A stretch of DNA of 28,328 bases from Desulfurococcales archaeon ex4484_217_1 (GTDB lineage: Archaea; Thermoproteota; Thermoprotei_A; EX4484-217-1): NCBI GenBank assembly GCA_002254745.1, contig NJED01000014.1, forward strand, positions 1-28,328, given 5' to 3'. Under the pieces are notes generated by a model. It did not search any database, was not told the DNA's origin, and worked only from the letters and a program-made list of their open reading frames with translations. Shown piece after piece: positions 15,473 to 24,043 of the stretch (position 1 is the first letter of the stretch; the number at the start of each line of letters is the position of its first letter). The position numbers and the translations under genes are program-made.

Positions 15473-17166
15473 AAGGGGAATTCAATACTTACCTTAATAG
15501 GGTGTTGCATGTCAACTTTGTAGACTAAAGCTTCTCCTACGGATAGGTTAACAATAATATCTTGGTAATTTGGCCCATACGGTAATATGTTCACGAGTTC
15601 TTTTAAGTCTCTATAGGTCTTTACAGAATGTATTATCTTAGTATTCACATTCCTAAGAACATAGCTGGGTAGGTCGAATAATGTTTGAGAAACAATTATG
15701 AGACCTACACCGAATTTCCTAATTTCAGAAAATAATCTTTCAAGTACATCGCATGAAGCACTTATTAAGTTATGAAATTCATCAAGAACTATAACTAACT
15801 TTAACTCATTACTTAACCCTTCGCTAGTGTATGTTGAGAAAATTTCCTTTAGAAGGAATAAGGTATAGATTTTCCTAAGCGTATTGTTCTTTACTTTACC
15901 TAACTCAATTATTGTTACAGGTTTTTCTATTAGCTCCTTCTTTAAAGAGCCTACATGTTCGAAAAGCTTTTTGGCTTGCCCGATAGTTAAAGGTCTTATT
16001 TTTCTCATGAGAGCATATCTTGCTTCCCTACCCGCATACCCTTCGGTAACATCACTGTACTCTTTAAGTTTACTTAGAAGAGCACTAAATGATATTCCAG
16101 AAGTGTGTTCTCTAAGCTCTTCCTGAAGTATTTCATATAAGTAATACGATTGGGGAGCTGAAAGATTAAGTGTAGATTCCATTATATCAACTATGAGGCT
16201 GACCTTTTCATCAACACTTTCACCATGTCTGGAATTAAATGGGTTTAAAGGGTAAGGACTTGTCGCGTTATACACTTTTATCACTTCGCTTGGAACACCT
16301 ACTTTTTGAAGCAAATTAAAATATTCATCGTGCCAATCCACTACTAGAACCTTTATTCCATACTTAATTAATTCTGATACTATTATGGATGATGTTGTTG
16401 TTTTTCCAAGACCCGTGCTTCCAAGAATTAACACATGCTTATTAATGTCATTCGTTGTTAATATAAAATCTTCATTCATACTATCTATTCTGCCAAGCCT
16501 TATTACTGCTTCTTCCTCCTTTTCAACACATTTACAATTCGCAATCCCGTAATCTAAACCTAAACTGTAATCATATGGTAGGGTAAAGCATATGTGCGGT
16601 AAAAGTAATTCTGCATTTAATGTTTTTAACGAAGTAGAGAACAAAAATGACTTAATAGCGTTTACTATACTGTCACTGGTGTTGTAGCTGGAAATAATCC
16701 ATCTTCTACATGAGACTTTCAGATCCGTAACTATCATTTTAGCATATTCCTCTCGTGGAACATTAGTAGAAGATTTCTTCACAATTAGCAATATTTCTAC
16801 AGGTCTTTTTCCACTGCTTAAGAAAGTTAATGCATAGTCGAGCCTTTTCTTTTTTAAGTAAAGAAGAAAAGAATTTAATTCTTTAAAGGCATCTTTTAAT
16901 TCCTCATCTTTTAATTCCTTTAACTTAGGCTTAAGCTTAAATAAAACTATATCATCCATATTCGTTCTTTCTTTATTGATTCTGAAGCGAGAAAATACTG
17001 AGAAAAGCATAATGCTAAAAATTAAAACTAATACCGCTATTGTTAAGGAATACACTACGCTATTTAGCATTACCATTACACTGCCTATCCACTTAATTCC
17101 AAATACTGAAGAATATAGTAACAAGATGGCGAATATAATGAGCGCTGCTACGTAGGATATTCTCAC
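15469..17166 (-). CDS. Membrane-anchored HerA/VirB4-like ATPase (CedB-like)
   Basis: P-loop motor ATPase of the FtsK-HerA-VirB4 group, 565 aa. Seen: two N-terminal membrane segments (about residues 5-23 and 37-58), an N-terminal accessory region, Walker A GSTGLGKTT with KHVLILG before it (about 250), VVDWHDEYFNLL, Walker B LVIVLDEFHN, the sensor-like IIVSQT, and a closing arm. The domain order resembles crenarchaeal CedB, the ATPase of the system that imports DNA between cells, but no cedA-type membrane gene is seen here, so this is inference. The start is GTG 17166. It lies 34 bp downstream of the Rpo8-like gene and is probably in the same operon. Confidence 0.7.
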   Translation of the reverse strand: MRISYVAALIIFAILLLYSSVFGIKWIGSVMVMLNSVVYSLTIAVLVLIFSIMLFSVFSRFRINKERTNMDDIVLFKLKPKLKELKDEELKDAFKELNSFLLYLKKKRLDYALTFLSSGKRPVEILLIVKKSSTNVPREEYAKMIVTDLKVSCRRWIISSYNTSDSIVNAIKSFLFSTSLKTLNAELLLPHICFTLPYDYSLGLDYGIANCKCVEKEEEAVIRLGRIDSMNEDFILTTNDINKHVLILGSTGLGKTTTSSIIVSELIKYGIKVLVVDWHDEYFNLLQKVGVPSEVIKVYNATSPYPLNPFNSRHGESVDEKVSLIVDIMESTLNLSAPQSYYLYEILQEELREHTSGISFSALLSKLKEYSDVTEGYAGREARYALMRKIRPLTIGQAKKLFEHVGSLKKELIEKPVTIIELGKVKNNTLRKIYTLFLLKEIFSTYTSEGLSNELKLVIVLDEFHNLISASCDVLERLFSEIRKFGVGLIIVSQTLFDLPSYVLRNVNTKIIHSVKTYRDLKELVNILPYGPNYQDIIVNLSVGEALVYKVDMQHPIKVSIEFPF

Positions 17167-17200
17167 AGTCCCCCTATATTTAAGGGGGTTTAAAAAAGTG

Positions 17201-17542
17201 CTATGCTATTTTTGAAAGCTTAACATAAACTTTATCGCCTACGGTAAGAGCTGTTTTTACTTTACCTTCAATGGAAACTAAGAAACCACCTATAGAAATT
17301 AGTAAGCTGTTTTTCTCAGCCTTCATTACTGCACCTACTCCGAGAAAATCATCTTTTCTAAACTTTGGCTTGTTACGGTATAAACTTAAAGTTACTTTAT
17401 CGCCTTTCTTAAATACTAAGATATCTTCATGAATTTCCATGAAAACCTTACTTTTACTTTGGCTAGATTTTATGCTTAGTGTAACCACGCGAGGTATTTC
17501 ACTTAGCTCAATATTCTCTACAACACCTTTTATTTCGAAAAT
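17201..17542 (-). CDS. RNA polymerase subunit Rpo8/RpoG-like protein
   Basis: Resembles archaeal Rpo8 (Rpb8 homologue), a small OB-fold RNAP subunit known from Crenarchaeota and Korarchaeota. Seen: MEIHEDILVFKKGDKVTLSLYRNKP, GVGAVMKAE, LLISIGGFLVSIEG and VGDKVYVKLSK. The first canonical start is GTG 17488 (95 aa), but the frame upstream is coding-like (IFEIKGVVENIELSEIPR) up to an ATT codon at 17542 and has no ATG, GTG or TTG. ATT 17542 lies about 25 nt after a minus-strand TATA (17564-17571), so a leaderless AUU-initiated mRNA is possible. Otherwise a start has been lost. The family call is from conserved blocks only. Confidence 0.6.
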   Translation of the reverse strand: MFEIKGVVENIELSEIPRVVTLSIKSSQSKSKVFMEIHEDILVFKKGDKVTLSLYRNKPKFRKDDFLGVGAVMKAEKNSLLISIGGFLVSIEGKVKTALTVGDKVYVKLSKIA

Positions 17543-17563
17543 TTTGTTGAAACCGTAACCCCC

Positions 17564-17571
17564 TTATATAT
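17564..17571. promoter_or_regulatory. Shared TATA element for divergent Lsm and Rpo8-like genes
   Basis: TTATATAT serves as a TATA box in either orientation. For the plus gene it lies about 35 nt before TTG 17603, with GAGG at 17592-17595. For the minus gene it is about 25 nt before codon ATT 17542. Confidence 0.5.
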
Positions 17572-17602
17572 CCTTACTCTATCCATTCTACGAGGGATAA
17601 AA

Positions 17603-18034
17603 TTGAGTAAAGAGGCGCAGAGGAAATTCCTACTAGATCTAGCTGGCCTCTTAGAGCGAACGGTAATCATTGTTACCAAGGATGGTAAAGTATTTGAAGG
17701 AACACTTTCAGGGTTCGACCATCCTGCATTGAATGTAAGTCTCGTAGATGTTAAAGTAAGCGACAAAATGTACCCTAAGGTAATAATTAGAGGGGATATG
17801 GTTGCTGAAATTATAGCTAAAGAGAAACCGCTATTTGATGCCAGAGAGTTCGCTAAAATACTTGAAAGATATTTCCCTAACCTAGTAAAGGTGCATGAAG
17901 AAGCAGGTATTGTTGTTATTGGTGAAAAAATAAAAGTCTCTGAAAAAGGAGTTGAGGGAGTAGGGCCCATAGCCGATAGGGTAAGAAAACTTTTTAATGA
18001 CTACATTGAGTCTAAGGAGAAGGAGTCAAGCTAA
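17603..18034 (+). CDS. Two-domain Lsm (SmAP3-like) protein
   Basis: Sm-like RNA-binding ring protein. The Sm1 motif is LERTVIIVTKDGKVFEGTLSGFD (about residues 18-40), the Sm2-like part is YPKVIIRGDMVAEI, and there is a C-terminal domain of about 75 residues (FDAREFAKILERYFPNLVKVHE onward) as in SmAP3-type proteins. At 143 aa it is longer than plain SmAP1. TTG 17603 follows GAGG by 7 nt. It is followed after 24 bp by tgtA on the same strand, a likely operon linking RNA-binding and tRNA modification. Confidence 0.8.
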   Translation: MSKEAQRKFLLDLAGLLERTVIIVTKDGKVFEGTLSGFDHPALNVSLVDVKVSDKMYPKVIIRGDMVAEIIAKEKPLFDAREFAKILERYFPNLVKVHEEAGIVVIGEKIKVSEKGVEGVGPIADRVRKLFNDYIESKEKESS

Positions 18035-18058
18035 TAGTGTTCTTGCTGAGGAAAACTC

Positions 18059-19690
18059 ATGATAAGAGAAATATTTGAAATAAAAGATAAGAGTTTAGCT
18101 GGTAGAATAGGTGAAATACTAACAGCACATGGAAAAATACGCACACCTACACTTTTTCCCGTAATTAACCCTATAAGACAGGAAGTAAGCTTAGAAGTGA
18201 TTAAAAATATTGGTTTCGAAGCAATAATAACTAACGCTTACATTTTAAAAAAACATATGGAAAAAGAAGTATTAGAGAAAGGAATACATAAACTTATGGG
18301 GTTCGAAGGACCTATAGTGACGGATTCTGGTGGCTATCAAATCTTAGAATACGGTAGAGTTGATGTAACTCCTGAAGAAATAGTGATATTTCAAGAAAAC
18401 ATAGGCTCCGACATAGCAGTTATTTTAGATGTTCCTACAGGTGGTTATGCAAGTTACGAGGAAGCTAAATGGACGGTAGAAGAGACAATAAGAAGAGCTA
18501 TTATCAGCTTAAAGTTTATGAAGAAAGATAAAACACTATGGGTTTTCCCCGTACAGGGAGGTAAATATTTAGACTTACTTGAGTATCATGCAAGAAAGGC
18601 CCTTGAACTCCCCTATGACATAGTTAGCATAGGTAGCCCCACTCAAATTCTTGAGAAGTATGATTACGCAACTATAATTCACATGATAGTAACAGTAAAG
18701 AAAGTATTACCGCCAAGTATTCCCGTTCACCTCTTCGGCGCAGGACATCCTATGTTCATACCGTTTGCTGTAGCCCTAGGTGTAGATACCTTTGATTCAG
18801 CATCATATATACTATATGCTAAGGATGAAAGACTTATATTCCCTCATGGAACAATGAGGTTAAAAGAATTATCGGAAATTCCATGTTCATGCCCTATATG
18901 CTCTAAGTTTACACCTCAAGAATTAATGGAAATGAATAAAGATGAACGTATAAAATGTATAGCTATACATAACCTATATGCCATAATGCAAGAAATTAGA
19001 AGGGTGAGGCAAGCGATAAAGGAAAACACATTGTGGGATTTACTAGAAGAACGCAGCAGATGCCATCCCTCACTGTTTAAAGCATTTAAAACCCTCATAC
19101 AATATAAGAAGTACTTAGAGCAGCATCATCCTATAAGTAAAGCGGAAGTTCATGGAATATTTCTGTATGATATTCTATCAATACATAGACCCGAAATAAC
19201 ATACTACCATAGCAGGTTATTGGAAAATTATAAACCAACATTACATAAGGGTACAGCGATAGTTTTCTTAAACATAGAGGAGAAGCCTCTAACAAGAACT
19301 GAATTTTACATGAATATTAGGGAAGCATTAGAGAAAAATAATCTTAAAAATGTTCACATAATGGTTTATATGCCCTACTTCGGCATAGTTCCCGAAGAAC
19401 TATGTGAAACATTTCCTCTATCTCAACATGAAAAGGAGTATGATGATATTGTTTTAAACTATACGATAGGCATTGCTGAAGAATATTTTAGAAAGAACAT
19501 TGATGCGTATTCCAAAATACTACTCGTAGTTGGAGAAAAGGATATAAAACTCGCGGAAAGCCTACAGAAGAAAATAAGGCCTATACTTGGAAATGTAGAA
19601 ATACTTACTTATAAAAAGACATTATCGGAAGTAATTAGCGAAATACTGTCACATGTAATGGGAAATTCTACCGTGCGCTCTTCTCTCTAA
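18059..19690 (+). CDS. tgtA: Archaeosine tRNA-guanine transglycosylase, catalytic subunit
   Basis: Replaces guanine-15 of archaeal tRNAs with preQ0, the first step to archaeosine. Seen: TDSGGYQI with catalytic Asp at about 89, DVPTGG, GSPTQ, HLFGAGHP, GVDTFDSASYILYAKD holding the nucleophile Asp, and a zinc site (PCSCPICS followed by IHNLYAI). The C-terminal region from about 340 looks like the arcTGT C1-type domain. The usual terminal PUA domain is absent, and a PUA gene is found nearby at 20390-20878 on the opposite strand. The start is ATG 18059. The last 42 nt overlap the converging PAC2 gene. Confidence 0.93.
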   Translation: MIREIFEIKDKSLAGRIGEILTAHGKIRTPTLFPVINPIRQEVSLEVIKNIGFEAIITNAYILKKHMEKEVLEKGIHKLMGFEGPIVTDSGGYQILEYGRVDVTPEEIVIFQENIGSDIAVILDVPTGGYASYEEAKWTVEETIRRAIISLKFMKKDKTLWVFPVQGGKYLDLLEYHARKALELPYDIVSIGSPTQILEKYDYATIIHMIVTVKKVLPPSIPVHLFGAGHPMFIPFAVALGVDTFDSASYILYAKDERLIFPHGTMRLKELSEIPCSCPICSKFTPQELMEMNKDERIKCIAIHNLYAIMQEIRRVRQAIKENTLWDLLEERSRCHPSLFKAFKTLIQYKKYLEQHHPISKAEVHGIFLYDILSIHRPEITYYHSRLLENYKPTLHKGTAIVFLNIEEKPLTRTEFYMNIREALEKNNLKNVHIMVYMPYFGIVPEELCETFPLSQHEKEYDDIVLNYTIGIAEEYFRKNIDAYSKILLVVGEKDIKLAESLQKKIRPILGNVEILTYKKTLSEVISEILSHVMGNSTVRSSL

Positions 19691-20365
19691 AAACCTTTGA
19701 AATTCTTCAAATCTTTTCAAATGCTGTTCTAGTGTTTTAGCATCCTCATACAGTTTTCGAACACTAACTTTTAAGCCTAACATGTTTCCAATGATTTTTA
19801 CAGCAATTGCAGCTGCGGCTGGATCCGGTCTTAGCGTCTCAGAGTACGGTAATATAGTGAGGCTAGGGAAATCATAAATTTCGGAAAACGCTATGAGTAA
19901 TGCCAAAGGACCTATCACAACTAATTCCTTACTAAGAATAGGGCCTGGTATTTTGAAATTATAGCTTGATGAAGGTACACATTTAAAATCGCTTTGCTCA
20001 TGAGGTTCTCTAGCAGTCTTACCTAATCCCCCTATGAATATTCCCCTATTAAAAGAATTTTCAATACACCACTCTATTATTTTTCTCGCGTAAGCTGCTC
20101 TCTCATATATCACTGGTTGTGCATTGTTTAGTATGAAAACTAATTTTAACCCGTTCTTAGAAGCATAATAGATCTCATAAGGTAGTATTACCCTACCATC
20201 TTCAAACAGCACAACATCGGACATAAACTTACTTAAAATGAAACCTATTCTTTTAGCGTCCAGTTCCCTAATGAGATGTTTTGTGGCAATATAGCCTACA
20301 GCACCTATCCCTTGAAACCCTGTTATTAGAATGGACCCCCTTAAGTTCTTTCTTTTCTTCAGCAC
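19649..20365 (-). CDS. PAC2-family proteasome-assembly-chaperone-like protein
   Basis: PAC2 superfamily (archaeal PbaA/PbaB and eukaryotic PAC1/PAC2 relatives), 238 aa. Seen: the N-terminal glycine-rich strand GSILITGFQGIGAVGYIATKHLI, and GIFIGGLGKTAREP and SLTILPYSETLRPDPAAAAI, which match the PAC2 fold's central sheet. GTG 20365 is the start. It sits at the end of a minus-strand cluster after PAN and the PUA gene, which fits a role with proteasome or PAN-like assemblies. Its 3' end overlaps tgtA by 42 nt in antisense. Confidence 0.82.
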   Translation of the reverse strand: MLKKRKNLRGSILITGFQGIGAVGYIATKHLIRELDAKRIGFILSKFMSDVVLFEDGRVILPYEIYYASKNGLKLVFILNNAQPVIYERAAYARKIIEWCIENSFNRGIFIGGLGKTAREPHEQSDFKCVPSSSYNFKIPGPILSKELVVIGPLALLIAFSEIYDFPSLTILPYSETLRPDPAAAAIAVKIIGNMLGLKVSVRKLYEDAKTLEQHLKRFEEFQRFLERRAHGRISHYM

Positions 20366-20389
20366 AACACTTATTCGAGCCGTGAACTA

Positions 20390-20878
20390 TCACCCGTACT
20401 TCTTAGTAGCATGTCTAACTCTAACAGCTATTCCTCTTTTAAAACTTAGCATTTCACTCGGGCTTAATCTACACCTACCTACAGCTAGAAAAGTATCGTT
20501 TTCGTCGACAACGACAACTTCGTCTCCGGCTCTGATTTTCTCATCAACACGAATTACATGTTTAGCGAAGACGTCGTGTCCTTCAGTTATGAAGGAGGCT
20601 ACATTACTTCTTACAATAACTCTAAACATGGGGAAAGGATAGTTTTCGTGAAGTAGCTTACCGCCTAAAATATGTAGTGAGAATAATGCATCAGAGGGCC
20701 TTAGGGTTAAAGCTATTTTATCGTCTATTAAAACATGTCTTATTCTTCCAGTAATAGGTGATATAGATACTGAAACGTTGTCAGGTATCAGTACATAGCC
20801 TGCGTTTCTACCAAACTGAAAATTAGCTATACCTCTAAGAAATCTTAGTTCGAAAAACGTAGGTTTTCTGATGATCAT
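20390..20878 (-). CDS. PUA-domain protein, probable arcTGT partner subunit
   Basis: 162 aa. The N-terminal half (ELRFLRGIANFQFGRNAGYVLIPD) resembles the C2 domain of archaeosine TGT, and the C-terminal half is a PUA RNA-binding domain (MFRVIVRSNVASFITEGHDVFAKHVIRVDEKIRAGDEVVVVDE...AVGRCRLSPSEM). Since tgtA here lacks these domains, this is probably the detached C2-PUA module that recognises the tRNA acceptor end. That inference rests on domain complementarity. The gene lies 13 bp after PAN and 24 bp before PAC2. Confidence 0.75.
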   Translation of the reverse strand: MIIRKPTFFELRFLRGIANFQFGRNAGYVLIPDNVSVSISPITGRIRHVLIDDKIALTLRPSDALFSLHILGGKLLHENYPFPMFRVIVRSNVASFITEGHDVFAKHVIRVDEKIRAGDEVVVVDENDTFLAVGRCRLSPSEMLSFKRGIAVRVRHATKKYG

Positions 20879-20891
20879 ATCTTAGTCCTAA

Positions 20892-22061
20892 CTAAATAGA
20901 TGTAAAAGTTGCTTCTCTAGACGATCTCAGTTTACCCATAGTTTTCTCTATAGCTTTCAGAAAATCTTTTCTGGTAACTATTGTCCTACCTTCTCTAATG
21001 GCGTTCATTCCTGCTTCAGTACATATGGCTTTAATATCAGCTCCTGTCGCATTCTTCGTTTTTAAAGCTAATTCCCATAAATCAACATCTTCAGCTAGGT
21101 TCATTTTCCTAGTATGTATTTTAAATATCTCAAATCTACCTTCATCATTAGGTAAGGGTATTTCAATAAGTTTATCGAATCTACCGGGTCTAAGCAAAGC
21201 CGGGTCAAGTATGTCGGGCCTATTTGTAGCAGCAATTATCTTCACATTACCTAGCGGGTCAAACCCATCTATCTCAGCTAGTAATTGCATTAAAGCTCTT
21301 TGAACTTCCCTTTCGCCACTTGTGCCAACCTCGAGTCTCTTGGCGGCTACTGCATCTATCTCGTCAATAAATATTATACTAGGTGCTTTCAATTTGGCAA
21401 ACTTAAAAACTTCTCTAACGAGCCGTGCTGATTCCCCTATCCACTTACTTATGAGCTCGGAAGCAACAAGCTTAATGAAGGTGGCATTAGTATGGCAAGC
21501 AACAGCTTTTGCTAAGAGGGTTTTACCGCAACCCGGAGGCCCATATAGTAAAACACCTTTAGGAGGCTCTATACCCACAGCCCTGAATAAGTCAGGTCTT
21601 TTGAGCGGCAATTCTACGGCTTCTCTTATTTCCCTTATTTGCTCTTTTAAACCACCAATATCGTCGTATGTAACATCAGGTCTCTCGATAACCTCCATGG
21701 CCTTTATGTAGGGATCAACATGTGAAGGTAAGACCTCAACGATTGTTGACCCTCTCTGATTTAGAGCAACAATAGCTCCAGGTCTAAGTTTGTCACGCTC
21801 TATGCTTTCACTTACATGAACTATTAAATTAGGACCTGTACTACTCTTAACAACAGCTCTTCCATCATCAAGAACTTCTAATAGCTGAGCTTCAATAAGA
21901 GGAGGAGATAGGAGCTTCTCAACCTCGCTTCTATAGTAGTCTAATTCTCTTTTCAAAGCATTACGTTCTACTTCAAGTTCTCTTACACGCCGCTCTAAAT
22001 GTCTAATATACTCTATTAGCGATTCGAAATCTGGGAATCCTCTATCACTAGCTAGTGCCAT
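20892..22061 (-). CDS. pan: Proteasome-activating nucleotidase (PAN)
   Basis: AAA+ ATPase ring that unfolds substrates for the archaeal 20S proteasome. Seen: N-terminal coiled coil (about residues 12-50), OB domain to about 125, Walker [13 protein letters not shown], Walker [10 protein letters not shown], an [19 protein letters not shown] sensor/arginine-finger segment, and the ATGADIKAI helix. At 389 aa it has the usual length. The pore region reads [13 protein letters not shown], near the normal GSELVxKxIGE. It ends in TFTSI, with no HbYX motif to open the 20S gate. ATG 22061 is the start. It is divergent from mbf1 and heads the cluster with the PUA protein and PAC2. Confidence 0.93.
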   Translation of the reverse strand: MALASDRGFPDFESLIEYIRHLERRVRELEVERNALKRELDYYRSEVEKLLSPPLIEAQLLEVLDDGRAVVKSSTGPNLIVHVSESIERDKLRPGAIVALNQRGSTIVEVLPSHVDPYIKAMEVIERPDVTYDDIGGLKEQIREIREAVELPLKRPDLFRAVGIEPPKGVLLYGPPGCGKTLLAKAVACHTNATFIKLVASELISKWIGESARLVREVFKFAKLKAPSIIFIDEIDAVAAKRLEVGTSGEREVQRALMQLLAEIDGFDPLGNVKIIAATNRPDILDPALLRPGRFDKLIEIPLPNDEGRFEIFKIHTRKMNLAEDVDLWELALKTKNATGADIKAICTEAGMNAIREGRTIVTRKDFLKAIEKTMGKLRSSREATFTSI

Positions 22062-22135
22062 ACTAACCTAATACCTCTACTAGTTTCTTACCATTTACCT
22101 ACTAATAAACTAATGTTATAATACCCAACTATTCC

Positions 22136-22162
22136 GATATATATTTAACTGAAGTCTTCGGT
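22136..22162 (+). promoter_or_regulatory. mbf1 promoter with overlapping dyad
   Basis: GATATATATTT (22136-22146) is a good TATA. Directly after it comes ACTGAAG-T-CTTCGGT (22148-22162), an inverted repeat with one G-T mismatch. It lies between the TATA and the predicted start site near 22170, where a bound regulator would block initiation. Confidence 0.5.
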
Positions 22163-22203
22163 AACTGATTAAGGAGAAGAGTGCCTAAGAGGCTAACACT
22201 ACT

Positions 22204-22728
22204 ATGGTTGAATGTGAATTTTGCGGCCAGCAGATAACAGGTAAGACATACAGAGTAACTATCGAAGGGGTAACTCTAATAGTTTGCCGTCAATGCTTTC
22301 TAAGGCTTATTAGTAGAAGTAGGGTTAAACAACAACCATCATATACTATGCAAAGATTAAGGACAAGTGTTCAACCTAGCCTAGGTGTAAGACGAAAGAA
22401 AGTAAAAGCAAGCAGTGTAGTTAGAAGGACAATGGAATTCGAATATGAAATTGTTGAGAATTATGCTGAAAGGATAAGAAGGGCAAGAGAAGCGCTGGGA
22501 TGGAATACTAGTATACTAGCACAAAAGATTAAGGAGAAAGAGTCCGTAGTCAGAAGAATAGAAGCAGGAAAGCTTAAACCTACAATAGAACTAGCAAGAA
22601 AGCTAGAGAAAATCCTTAAAATAACGCTGCTAGAACCCGTAGTATCTGAATACACTACTAAATTAGGACCTAAAGAAAGCTTAACCTTAGGTGATATAGT
22701 AGTCCTAAGAAAAAAGAAGGGAGGATGA
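22204..22728 (+). CDS. mbf1: Multiprotein bridging factor 1 (MBF1)
   Basis: Archaeal MBF1, a transcription/translation-linked protein. The N-terminal zinc ribbon is CEFCGQQITGKTYRVTIEG...CRQCF (residues 3-30). A flexible linker of basic residues follows, then an XRE/Cro-type HTH from about 85 (YAERIRRAREALGWNTSILAQKIKEKE...IEAGKLKPTIELARKLEKIL). At 174 aa the length is typical. ATG 22204 is the start. Its stop TGA (22726-22728) sits in GGAGGATGA, so it is coupled to hflX. It heads a six-gene plus-strand operon. Confidence 0.95.
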   Translation: MVECEFCGQQITGKTYRVTIEGVTLIVCRQCFLRLISRSRVKQQPSYTMQRLRTSVQPSLGVRRKKVKASSVVRRTMEFEYEIVENYAERIRRAREALGWNTSILAQKIKEKESVVRRIEAGKLKPTIELARKLEKILKITLLEPVVSEYTTKLGPKESLTLGDIVVLRKKKGG

Positions 22729-22732
22729 CAAA

Positions 22733-24028
22733 ATAAAGAAAGCAGTAATAGTAACATTAAATCCTAAGAACAAAGGTAGGGTAAAGGAGCTTATAGCATT
22801 AGCTGAAACTGCGGGATACAGAGTAGTTGACCTCATAGCGCAAAATAGGAAAAGACCTGATTCCAAATTCTTTATTGGTCGCGGAAAAGTAGAACAACTA
22901 AAACATATAGTAAATAAATACATTACGCAGAAAGATAAAGTAACAGTGATAGTAGATGGAAGTTTAAAGCCCATACAGTACTTTAACTTGGTCAAAACCC
23001 TAGGCAATGTAGGAATAATTGATAGAGTACAGCTAATACTAGAAATTTTCGACAAACACGCCGGTTCTAAGGAAGCTAAGCTCCAAATAGAACTAGCAAG
23101 GCTAAAACATATAATACCGATAATCAAGGAATGGGTGAGGCAAAGAAAACTAGGTGAATTACCCGGTTTTCTTGGTGCCGGAAAGTACAAAGTAGAATCC
23201 TATTATCTATTAATCAAAAGAAGAATAGCTCATATTGAAAGAGAATTAAAGAAAATAAGGAAACAGAGGGAAAAGTTAAGGAAACAAAGGCATGAACTAG
23301 GACTTAGAACGATAGCTATTGTAGGATATACTTCAGCTGGAAAAACAACGTTATTTAACGTACTAACAGGAGAATCAAAGAAAATAGGTAAAGAGCTTTT
23401 CACAACTCTTTCGCCGAAAGTGAAATCAGCTTTCATAAACGGAATAAAAGTATTATTCTTAGATACTGTAGGCTTCATAGACTATGTTCCAATAGAAATC
23501 ATTGAAGCATTCTACTCAACACTAGAAGAAATAGTGGATGCAGAAGTACTAATATTAGTCATAGATATTTCCGAAGAACATAGCGAAATATTGAGAAAGA
23601 TGAGAGGCGTTATTGAGACTTTTACAAAAATAGGGGTTTCAGGAAAACCAATGATTATAGTTGCTAACAAGATAGATCTTGTAAGAAACTTTAGCGAGAT
23701 AGTGGAAAAAGCCAGAGAGGTATATAAAGCATTGTCAACATCATATGATGGACCTCTAGCTACCACCTATGTATCTGCTTTAAATCGTATAGGCATAGAT
23801 AATTTAAAAAACACACTAGCTATGTTTATAAAGGCGAAAACGTTTTCTATTACGGCAACCATTCCGGAAAACTCATTGTATAAAGTTAAAGCACCATTCA
23901 TACTAGCAAAGAAGAAGGACAGTCTATGTTACTGCATTTTTGAAGTGAAAGACTACGAATTGAATAGTATTATTAGTGAATTGAAAAAATGTACAGCAAA
24001 AATACTAGAAATTAGAAGAGTACAGTAG
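22733..24028 (+). CDS. hflX: HflX-family ribosome-associated GTPase
   Basis: GTPase that binds the 50S subunit and splits stalled ribosomes. The N-terminal HflX domain reads KAVIVTLNPKNKGRVKELI, RKRPDSKFFIGRGKVEQL and VIVDGSLKPIQ. A helical linker (ELKKIRKQREKLRKQR) is followed by the G domain: G1 GYTSAGKTT, G3 DTVGF, G4 NKID. An ORF from GTG begins only at 22946, but homology runs to about 22733 without ATG, GTG or TTG. Codon ATA 22733 lies 8 nt after GGAGG. Alternatively ATG 22725 would be in frame if one A were missing from the run at 22730-22733. Complete otherwise. Confidence 0.9.
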   Translation: MKKAVIVTLNPKNKGRVKELIALAETAGYRVVDLIAQNRKRPDSKFFIGRGKVEQLKHIVNKYITQKDKVTVIVDGSLKPIQYFNLVKTLGNVGIIDRVQLILEIFDKHAGSKEAKLQIELARLKHIIPIIKEWVRQRKLGELPGFLGAGKYKVESYYLLIKRRIAHIERELKKIRKQREKLRKQRHELGLRTIAIVGYTSAGKTTLFNVLTGESKKIGKELFTTLSPKVKSAFINGIKVLFLDTVGFIDYVPIEIIEAFYSTLEEIVDAEVLILVIDISEEHSEILRKMRGVIETFTKIGVSGKPMIIVANKIDLVRNFSEIVEKAREVYKALSTSYDGPLATTYVSALNRIGIDNLKNTLAMFIKAKTFSITATIPENSLYKVKAPFILAKKKDSLCYCIFEVKDYELNSIISELKKCTAKILEIRRVQ

Positions 24029-24043
24029 TTGGGGAAAATATGC

